Below are positions 1 to 6,098 of a DNA stretch of 10,521 bases, one piece after another. Position 1 is the first letter of the stretch. The number at the start of each line of letters is the position of its first letter. A program made the position numbers and the translations under genes. The notes under the pieces are model-generated. The model saw only the letters and a program-made list of their open reading frames with translations. It was not told the DNA's origin and made no database searches. The stretch is taken from the NCBI GenBank assembly GCA_018648945.1, contig JABGQJ010000228.1, positions 1-10,521 on the forward strand, read 5' to 3'. Origin of the DNA: Victivallales bacterium (GTDB lineage: Bacteria > Verrucomicrobiota > Lentisphaeria > Oligosphaerales > Lenti-02).

Positions 1-160
1 CGTCAACGATCTCGTAGTTGAACAGTACGGTGGTGAACTCGCGACCGGTCCGCTGGTGCTCTTCGTGGATCTGCTCGAGCTGTTCGTCGGACGCCTTCCC
101 CGCGTCCACCAGCATCTGCCAGATGGCGCTCACATCGGCGTCAAGATCGAGATTCGGCAT
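1..160 (-). CDS. MshEN-like N-terminus of a second PilB/GspE-family protein (partial, cut by left edge)
   Basis: Only the first 53 codons lie in the window; the reading frame runs off the left edge without a stop. It begins with ATG at 160-158, preceded by AGGA (172-169) at 8 nt spacing, so the start is well supported. The visible protein begins MPNLDLDADVSAIWQMLVDA and continues with a helix-rich pattern ending in ...DEQLEQIHEEHQRTGREF followed by a hydrophobic stretch. This is the layout of the MshEN/T2SSE N-terminal domain (G-x-[AI]-S-x-EQL, then a long charged helix) found in front of GspE, PilB and MshE ATPases. It lies 45 bp after the stop of the complete PilB-type gene on the same strand, so the two are probably co-transcribed. 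It could be a second assembly ATPase, a PilT-type retraction ATPase with an added N-domain, or a free-standing MshEN protein. The ATPase core is not visible, so the assignment rests on the N-terminus and context only. Confidence 0.6.
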   Translation of the reverse strand, partial: MPNLDLDADVSAIWQMLVDAGKASDEQLEQIHEEHQRTGREFTTVLFNYEIVD

Positions 161-205
161 GGTGTGTGTCCTATGGAGAGGCGACTCAGTCGCCCGGTCT
201 TCCGC

Positions 206-1954
206 CTAATCGAGCCCCTGAGCTGCGTCGGCCATCTCTTCGTCGTCACTGACGGTGAGCCGGATCACCTCTTCCAGGGTCGTGACTCCGGAAGCGGCCT
301 TGCGCAACCCATCGTCGCGCAGGCTGCGCATACCCAGTTCCCGGGCCCGTTCCCGAATGACACCTGCATCCGCCTTCTGATAGATCAGATTCTGGATGGA
401 GTCGTCAAGAACGAAGATCTCGTAGATGCCCATGCGGCCTTTGTACCCTTTGCTGCACTCCACACAACCCGTTCCCTTAATAAGACTCGATTCCGAGAAA
501 TACTCGCGCGTCAGACCGAGAAAATCGAGCTCCTGCTCGGTGGGTTCAACGGGTTCGGCGCAATTCTTGCAGATTCGGCGCACCAGGCGTTGGGCCATGA
601 TGGCGCGCACGGCGGAAGCCACGAGGAAGGGCTTGATGCCCATGTCCATCAGTCGGGTGATCGCGCTTGGTGCGTCATTCGTGTGCAGGGTGGAGAAGAC
701 CAAGTGACCGGTGAGTGCCGCGTTGATGGCGATGTCGCCGGTCTCCATGTCGCGGATTTCACCAACCATGATGATATTCGGTGCCTGGCGCAGCATGGAG
801 CGGAGAGCGTTCGCGAATGTGAACGTGATATCGGCGTTGATCTGCACCTGGTTGATACCCGAGAGCTCATACTCAACCGGGTCTTCGGCGGTGATGATTT
901 TCCGAGTCGGCTGGTTCAGCGTGTGGAGGAACGAGTAGAGGCTCGTGGTCTTGCCGGAGCCGGTGGGGCCAGTAACCAGGAAAATCCCGTCCGGGAAGTT
1001 GATGATCGTCATGATCATGTCCTGGTCGTCCTGGAAGAACCCCAGTTCGGAGATGCCAAGCATGACGCTTGACTTGTCCAGGATACGCATGACGATGGAT
1101 TCGCCATGGGTGGCGGGGATATTGGAAACGCGCAAGTCCAGTTCGCGGCCCATGGCGGCAATGCGGATACGACCGTCCTGCGGAATCCGGTGCTCGGAAA
1201 GGTCCATGCCAGCCATCAGTTTGAGGCGGCTGATCACGTTGTTCTGGAGGTACTTCGGGGGGCTGTCGGGCACCTCGTGGAGAATGCCGTCGATGCGGTA
1301 GCGCACTCGGAAACGCTTCTCCAGCGGCTCCAGGTGAATGTCCGACGTCCGCGTGCGGAAGGCCTCGAGAATCAGCAACGACACGAGCCGGATGATCGGC
1401 GCGTCATCGTCCTCTTCAGCGCTGGTCTCGGTGGTCACATCGGTGGTGGAGACATCGGTGATGTCCAGCGTGCCCTCGGTCATGTCTTCCAGGAAAGACT
1501 CCACCGAATCATCCATGTCGCCGTAGTAGAAGCCCAGCGCGTGCTGCACCTGCTTCCGCGATGCGACGACGCCATCCACGTCGCACTTGAGGATGTAGCG
1601 CACCGCATCCAGGGCGTCCAAGTCGGTGGGATCGGCCATGGCCACGGTCAGCGTGCCCTCACTCCGACTCACCGGGATGACTTCATACCGGCGCGCGATC
1701 TCCTTCGGGACGGCCGCAATCACTTCGGTGGAGACCTGGACGTTCGTGAAGTCGAACACGTCCATCCCGTACTCGGCACCAAGGATATGCAGAACCTCAT
1801 CCTCGGCAACGAATTGCATCTGCGCCAGGGCATCCAGAAGGGGAGTGCCGTCCAGCGCCACCAAGTCCTGCGCCTCACCAAGCTGCTCGTCAGTGAGCAT
1901 GCCCCGCGCAAGCAGCAACTCAATGATGAGATCGTCTGTGCCAGTTCCAGCCAC
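206..1954 (-). CDS. pilB: Type IV pilus / type II secretion assembly ATPase (PilB/GspE family)
   Basis: This 582-residue protein is a hexameric cytoplasmic ATPase that drives pilin or pseudopilin polymerisation at the inner membrane. Residues 1-145 form an MshEN-type N-terminal domain (GMLTDEQLGEAQ, then MADPTDLDALDAVRYIL). An acidic linker follows at 146-185. The core shows Walker A GPTGSGKTT (329-337), an Asp box TAEDPVEY (355-362), a Walker B-type MVGEIRDMETGDIA (396-409) and a His box TGHLVFSTLHTNDA (415-428). Four cysteines, C462, C465, C497 and C500 (two C-x2-C pairs), form the zinc-binding element typical of PilB/GspE and absent from PilT. Length is normal for PilB. The start is GTG at 1954-1952, with AGAGG at 1965-1961 six nt upstream. 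All catalytic motifs are intact. PilB versus GspE cannot be settled without the downstream genes; the symbol pilB is the closest match by length and domain order, not a proven orthologue. Confidence 0.93.
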   Translation of the reverse strand: MAGTGTDDLIIELLLARGMLTDEQLGEAQDLVALDGTPLLDALAQMQFVAEDEVLHILGAEYGMDVFDFTNVQVSTEVIAAVPKEIARRYEVIPVSRSEGTLTVAMADPTDLDALDAVRYILKCDVDGVVASRKQVQHALGFYYGDMDDSVESFLEDMTEGTLDITDVSTTDVTTETSAEEDDDAPIIRLVSLLILEAFRTRTSDIHLEPLEKRFRVRYRIDGILHEVPDSPPKYLQNNVISRLKLMAGMDLSEHRIPQDGRIRIAAMGRELDLRVSNIPATHGESIVMRILDKSSVMLGISELGFFQDDQDMIMTIINFPDGIFLVTGPTGSGKTTSLYSFLHTLNQPTRKIITAEDPVEYELSGINQVQINADITFTFANALRSMLRQAPNIIMVGEIRDMETGDIAINAALTGHLVFSTLHTNDAPSAITRLMDMGIKPFLVASAVRAIMAQRLVRRICKNCAEPVEPTEQELDFLGLTREYFSESSLIKGTGCVECSKGYKGRMGIYEIFVLDDSIQNLIYQKADAGVIRERARELGMRSLRDDGLRKAASGVTTLEEVIRLTVSDDEEMADAAQGLD

Positions 1955-1965
1955 TGTACACCTCT
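1955..1965 (-). promoter_or_regulatory. Ribosome binding site that fixes the GTG start of pilB
   Basis: Read on the minus strand, AGAGG sits at 1965-1961 and is followed by six nt and then GTG at 1954-1952. No ATG with a comparable Shine-Dalgarno sequence lies nearby in frame, and the MshEN domain begins within a few residues of this GTG. This supports a GTG rather than ATG initiation codon. Confidence 0.7.
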
Positions 1966-2334
1966 AGTCGTAACCCGGGGGAAAGCATCAACCTCAAAAG
2001 CGCACCAACGCCTGCCCTCATCGGAGGCAACACCACGTCAACGCACCAATCACTAGCTTAGAAGGTGAAAGGTAGGTCTGCAATCCCCATTTTCAATTCT
2101 CCGCCCGCAGCAGGGCAAGAATGCGCCCGACCAAAGCGCGGGGCAGGCCGTGGCGAGAATCCTGTCCTGCATCTTTCGAAAGCACAGCAACATCCTTTGG
2201 GCCAGCTTCTTGCAATGTGTCGCCCGACAGTCACGAAGACAAGCTTCGCCCGGCCAGGAAACTCGGTGCGTCGGGAGTGGTCTGAAGCGTAGGAAATCGC
2301 CTCAACACCTTCCTCAAGGCTAGGAGTCACCACT
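1955..2334. other. Divergent intergenic region between pilB and the TPR gene
   Basis: This 380-bp stretch separates the minus-strand pilB gene from the plus-strand TPR gene and must hold both promoters. I see no convincing coding sequence; short open frames here have no ribosome binding site or recognisable product. No clear sigma-70 pair stands out on either strand. A sigma-54-like arrangement (GG at 2200-2201, ten nt, GC at 2212-2213, within GGGCCAGCTTCTTGCA) faces the TPR gene, but it is a weak partial match. The composition is less GC-rich than the flanking genes around 1980-2100. Confidence 0.6.
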
Positions 2335-3399
2335 ATGATCCCGAAACTTCTCCTGTTTGTAGGCCTCTGCGCCATCGCCGGGGCAACCGCCCAACCGGCG
2401 GACAGGCAACTCGCGTTCGCCGAGGATCTCTACGCACATGGGGAGGATGTGTTCGCGCTGCTGGAGTTCAAGCGGTTCGTGTTCCACAATCCCTCCCACG
2501 CGCAGACCCCCCTGGCCTTGCACCGTCTCTCCCGCCTCTACGTGAGCACCACCGGCAACCTCGCCGCCGCCCAGGAAACCAGCGCGGCCCTGATCGCCAA
2601 GTACCCGAGATCCCCCCTCGTTCCCGAGGCTCGGGCCTTCGTTGAGTTCCTGGAGGTGAACTCCGACTTCGACGGACGTCCCATGCAGCTCTGGCTCAAG
2701 GCGGAGAACCTGGAGAAGCAGAAGCGCTTCGACGCGGCCGTGGCCATCCTCGACCGCATCGTGGAGCGCTTCCCCCAGGCCCGCCTGGCCGACGATGCGC
2801 TGTACCGGATCGGCACAATCCAGCATGAACGTCTTGGCAAGACGGCAGAGGCGAGGGCAACCTTTGCCCGCCTGGCGCAGGACTACCCACAGAGCGAATG
2901 GCTCGTCCGGGCGGAGTTCCAGGCCGCCAGTGCGTTGGGCAGCGTCAAGGGCAGTGAGCGTGAGGCCGCTGTTGCCCTGCGCCGCTTTGCCGCCAAACAC
3001 CCCAAGGACCCCCTAGCCAAGGAGGCCCTGGTCAAGGCAGCCGCCCTGGAACGGGCGGGATTCGTGATCAAGAGACAGTTCGACGCCAAGTTCGTGCGCA
3101 AGTATGCGGTGCGCCGGGGGGGGCAGGCAGGCCAGCAGTACGCGGTCGACATCCAGATCGCGGCGGGTCTCTCGCAACGGGAGGTGCAGGCAACCCTGGA
3201 GGATGCCTTGGTCAAGGAAAGCGCCAAGCGCGCCAAGCCCCAGGACAACGTGCGTGTCCAAGGCTACTTCAACTACCCCATCACACGTGCCGGCGCGGCC
3301 ACGTGGACCCCCGGCAAGGTCCCCATCTACCGGGTGGAGAAGCGCAAGACGAAGCACCTGCTGCTGGACTTGGGGCTCGATATTCTCAACCAACCATAG
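2335..3399 (+). CDS. Exported tetratricopeptide-repeat protein with an unassigned C-terminal domain
   Basis: This 354-residue protein has an N-terminal signal sequence (MIPKLLLFVGLCAIAGATAQ, cleavage probably near residue 20). There is no cysteine in a lipobox position, so it is probably periplasmic rather than a lipoprotein. Residues 25-240 are helical TPR-type repeats of the BamD/YbgF style, each ending in a [KR]-x-[FYH]-P turn: AALIAKYPRSPLVPEA (84-99), ILDRIVERFPQARLADDAL (138-156), FARLAQDYPQSEWLVRAEF (177-195) and RRFAAKHPKDPLAKEAL (216-232). Residues 245-340 are different: alternating beta-type stretches (YAVDIQIAAGL, VRVQGYFNYPI) around one charged helix, then ATWTPGK. I cannot assign this part to a named family with confidence. 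The ATG has AGGAG at 2322-2326, 8 nt upstream. It is the first gene of a probable unit with the two permeases. TPR proteins of this type usually scaffold envelope complexes, but its partner is not evident. Confidence 0.82.
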   Translation: MIPKLLLFVGLCAIAGATAQPADRQLAFAEDLYAHGEDVFALLEFKRFVFHNPSHAQTPLALHRLSRLYVSTTGNLAAAQETSAALIAKYPRSPLVPEARAFVEFLEVNSDFDGRPMQLWLKAENLEKQKRFDAAVAILDRIVERFPQARLADDALYRIGTIQHERLGKTAEARATFARLAQDYPQSEWLVRAEFQAASALGSVKGSEREAAVALRRFAAKHPKDPLAKEALVKAAALERAGFVIKRQFDAKFVRKYAVRRGGQAGQQYAVDIQIAAGLSQREVQATLEDALVKESAKRAKPQDNVRVQGYFNYPITRAGAATWTPGKVPIYRVEKRKTKHLLLDLGLDILNQP

Positions 3400-3468
3400 A
3401 GCCGGGCCGCCAAAACACAGGGCCAAACTGGGTGCACGGAGCGGAAAACGGCGGCAAGAGGGCGTACG

Positions 3469-3496
3469 TTGGGGGGTGACTCAGCAATACCCCCAA
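3469..3496 (+). other. Possible stem-loop just before the first permease gene
   Basis: TTGGGGG (3469-3475) can pair with CCCCCAA (3490-3496), giving a 7-bp stem with a 14-nt loop. It lies in the 109-bp gap between the TPR gene and the first permease, ending 12 nt before the proposed ATG. No T-tract follows on either strand, so it is not a typical intrinsic terminator. It could affect translation of the permease or be incidental. Confidence 0.25.
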
Positions 3497-3508
3497 AAAT
3501 CCTCAAGC

Positions 3509-4792
3509 ATGGCAGTGCCTCCCCCCATGGACAGTCCTCGTTTGTCGCCCAGCTACCTGGCCCGTCAGGAGATTCGCCGGCGCCCCTGGCAGTTTGCCTT
3601 GTCGGCCCTCGCGGTAGCCACGGGCGTCGCCACCGTGGTGGGATCCCTGGTCGTGCTGGGGAGCGAGCGCCAGGCGAGCGCCGAGCTGCTGCGCACCAAA
3701 GAGCGGGAACTGGCGGGACGTTTCAGCGTCTACAGGCAGGATCTGGCGGCAGCCATGACCAAGGCGGGCTTCAATGTTGTCATCCTCCCTCGCGACCAGG
3801 ACCTGAGCGACTGGTACAGCGAGAACTTCGCGGCCAAACAGCTCCCTGCCGATGGTGTTGAAAAGCTGGGCAGCAGGCCACTGGAAACCATCGAGCATCT
3901 CGTGCCAAGGCTTACCGGGCGGCTTGAATGGCCCGAGCGGAAGTGGACGGTGATCGTCTGCGGCATGGCCGCGCGTCCGCTTCAGCCCAGTGCCCTCGCC
4001 ACTCGCTTCCTCGCCAGACCCGTTCCCCCGGGAGCGGTCGATGTGGGGAGCGAGATCGCCCGAGCCTTTGCCCTCTCGCCAGGCCAGGACCTGGCGGTCG
4101 CCGGGAAGACGTTCCGCATCCGCGAGTGCCGCAGCTCGACCGGCACCAAGCAGGACATCACCCTCCATCTGCCCATCGAGGCAGCCCGGGAGATCCTCGG
4201 CCGGCCAGGTCAGGTCAACGAGATCGTCGCTCTGGAGCAGCCCGGCGCGTGGGCCGATATCGAGCGCATCCGGGCCGAACTCGGCAAGCGCCTGCCGACG
4301 GCGCAGGTTCTGGAAATCAGCAACCGAGTCGTGGCGACGGTGCGGGCCCGCCGGATGGCCGAGCGGGAATCGCGGCAGCTCCTCGACCAGGAGAAGGCCG
4401 ACCGGGGGAAGCTCCATCACGCCCACTCCCGTCTGGCCCTGGCCATCTCCCTCGCCGCCGTAGGCATCAGTGCGCTCTGGCTCGCGGTCATGACCGTACT
4501 CAACCTCTCCCGGCGCCGAGGCGAGGTGGGGCTTCTGTCGGCATTGGGCCTGTCCCCACGCCGAATCCGCGCCGTATTCATGGCCCGAATTGCCTTCGTG
4601 GCTGCGTTCGGGATCGCGCTGGGGGCCCTGCCCTGGCTAGTGCGCGGCCTCGGAACGGCCACCAGGCAGATGCCTTTCTGGTTGCTCGCCGCGGCGATTG
4701 CCGCGCTACCCCCGATCCTCGCCACAGCTGTGGTCACCCACCACCAGATCGCCCGTCGTGACCCCGCCGACGTACTTAAGAACGAAGTCTGA
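3509..4792 (+). CDS. FtsX/MacB-type ABC transporter permease (paralogue 1)
   Basis: This is a 427-residue inner-membrane permease of the FtsX/LolCE/MacB superfamily. Membrane segments are visible at about 29-51, 308-333, 360-379 and 390-411. A large ectodomain of about 255 residues lies between the first and second, which is the classic topology. After helix 2 the cytoplasmic loop RRRGEVGLLSALGLSPRRIR (335-354) matches the family's coupling-helix signature, and the C-terminus RRDPADVLKNEV matches the usual DPAE/D-x-L ending. The ectodomain contains VILPRDQDLSDWY (91-103), which recurs in the next gene. The open frame extends further 5' into the TPR gene, but that part is a shadow. ATG at 3509 and ATG at 3527 both fit the alignment with the paralogue; a GTG at 3476 is also in frame. 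None has a strong Shine-Dalgarno, so the exact start is uncertain. No ABC ATPase is encoded nearby. Substrate unknown; lipoprotein trafficking, efflux or cell-wall signalling are all compatible. Confidence 0.85.
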   Translation: MAVPPPMDSPRLSPSYLARQEIRRRPWQFALSALAVATGVATVVGSLVVLGSERQASAELLRTKERELAGRFSVYRQDLAAAMTKAGFNVVILPRDQDLSDWYSENFAAKQLPADGVEKLGSRPLETIEHLVPRLTGRLEWPERKWTVIVCGMAARPLQPSALATRFLARPVPPGAVDVGSEIARAFALSPGQDLAVAGKTFRIRECRSSTGTKQDITLHLPIEAAREILGRPGQVNEIVALEQPGAWADIERIRAELGKRLPTAQVLEISNRVVATVRARRMAERESRQLLDQEKADRGKLHHAHSRLALAISLAAVGISALWLAVMTVLNLSRRRGEVGLLSALGLSPRRIRAVFMARIAFVAAFGIALGALPWLVRGLGTATRQMPFWLLAAAIAALPPILATAVVTHHQIARRDPADVLKNEV

Positions 4793-4807
4793 GCCGAGCC
4801 CAAACCC

Positions 4808-6085
4808 ATGCTTTGCCGATTGTTCCTCCAAGAGATCCGTCACCGCTGGCTCACCTTTGCGCTCAGCGCTCTCGCCCTGGCCGTCGCGGCCGGGGCCTTG
4901 GTCGCCAGTCGCATCATCCTGGCCAGCCACGACGCCCGTACCGAGCAGCTTCTGGAACAGGCCGCCATGGAGCAGAAGAGGGTGCTCGCCGTAATGGCCG
5001 AAGAGATGCGCAAGGACACGCTCAAGCTCTCCTTCAACTGCGTGATCCTGCCTGCAGAACAGGATCTGGCCGAATGGCACCGCCAGGACTATGGCAGCAA
5101 AACCATGCCGGAGAAGCATGTCCAGACGCTGGCCAACTCCGGCATCGTGACCGTGCGGCATTTCCTGCCCAGCCTGCAACGGCGCACCCTCTGGCCCGAG
5201 CAAAATCGCCAAGTCCTCCTGGTCGGCTCCCGCGGCGAAGTGCCCAACCTGCACAAGAACCCCAAGGCCCCAATGGTCCAGCCGGTGCCGGAGAACAGCA
5301 TCGTCCTCGGGCATGAACTGCACACCTCCCTCGGGCTCAAGACGGGGGACAAGGTCAAACTCAAGGGGAGAGAATTCACGGTCAGCCGCTGTCACGCACA
5401 ACGTGGCAGCAAAGATGATGTCACTGTCTGGATTCCCCTCCTCGACGCACAACAGCTTCTCCAGCAGCCCGACCGGATCAACGCCATCCTCGCCCTTGAG
5501 TGCCTCTGTGCCGGCACGGATGCCCTGGCGCGCATCCGGGCGGAGATCACCGCCATCCTGCCCGACACGCAGGTGGTGGAGATCGGCTCCCGGGTCGTGG
5601 CTCGCGCCGAGGCCCGCTTCAAGCTCAAGGCCACAGCCAAGGCAACGATGGCCAAGGAGAAGGCCACCCGGAAGGCACTCCGGATCGAACGCGCCCGGCG
5701 CGCCAAGCGAATCCTGGCCGTCGTGATCGGGGCCTGCGCACTCTGGTTGGCTCTCCTGACCGCCGTGAACACGAGTCAGCGCCGCAACGAGAACGCGCTT
5801 CTCCGCACCCTCGGGCTCTCCACACCCCTGCTGCTCGTCACCATCCTGGGGCGGGCGGTGCTGACGGCTCTCCTTGGCGGGCTGGTCGGCATCGCGTCTG
5901 GGCACCTCGCCGGACGCTGGCTGGCCATGGCGCTGGACGGCACGCCCCCCGCCGCCGGGGCGGTCTGGTCTCAGACCACCTGGCTGGCGCTCGGCGCGGC
6001 CCTGGCGCTGGCCCTGGTCGCAGCCTGGCTGCCTGCCCTTGCCGCCGCCCTGCGCGACCCCGCCGAAGAACTCCGCGAACGGTAG
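4808..6085 (+). CDS. FtsX/MacB-type ABC transporter permease (paralogue 2)
   Basis: This 425-residue permease starts 15 bp after the first permease's stop and shares its architecture. Helices lie at about 17-39, 301-321, 341-363 and 389-412. The ectodomain spans about 40-300, with a cytoplasmic loop RRNENALLRTLGLSTPLLL (325-343) and a C-terminal RDPAEELRER. Segments shared with paralogue 1 include Q-E-I-R near the N-terminus, FALSALA in helix 1, N-x-VILPxxQDLxxW (77-90), WPE-x-x-x-x-V in mid-domain, and TQV-x-EI-x-x-RVVA (254-265). The two were therefore made by duplication and may form a heterodimer, as LolC and LolE do. A long basic, Ala/Lys-rich helix (265-300) precedes helix 2. No obvious ribosome binding site precedes the ATG, so translation may be coupled to the upstream gene. 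It ends 13 bp from the stop of a convergent gene. The cognate ATPase is not in the window. Confidence 0.87.
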   Translation: MLCRLFLQEIRHRWLTFALSALALAVAAGALVASRIILASHDARTEQLLEQAAMEQKRVLAVMAEEMRKDTLKLSFNCVILPAEQDLAEWHRQDYGSKTMPEKHVQTLANSGIVTVRHFLPSLQRRTLWPEQNRQVLLVGSRGEVPNLHKNPKAPMVQPVPENSIVLGHELHTSLGLKTGDKVKLKGREFTVSRCHAQRGSKDDVTVWIPLLDAQQLLQQPDRINAILALECLCAGTDALARIRAEITAILPDTQVVEIGSRVVARAEARFKLKATAKATMAKEKATRKALRIERARRAKRILAVVIGACALWLALLTAVNTSQRRNENALLRTLGLSTPLLLVTILGRAVLTALLGGLVGIASGHLAGRWLAMALDGTPPAAGAVWSQTTWLALGAALALALVAAWLPALAAALRDPAEELRER

Positions 6086-6098
6086 GCCCACGAACTGC

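Noticed and set aside
56..2056. Long plus-strand open frames opposite pilB (56-1072 and 1106-2056)
   Set aside because: They are antisense to a gene with complete ATPase motifs, have no recognisable domain, and are rich in His, Arg and Gly as expected of high-GC shadow frames.
3104..3508. The 5' extension of the first permease frame into the TPR gene
   Set aside because: The extension overlaps the TPR coding sequence in another frame and encodes a Ser/Arg-rich, low-complexity stretch; alignment with the second permease begins only after 3527.
6086..6098. Terminator between the convergent permease and hydrolase genes
   Set aside because: Only 13 bp separate the stops and no hairpin with a T-tract is visible there on either strand.
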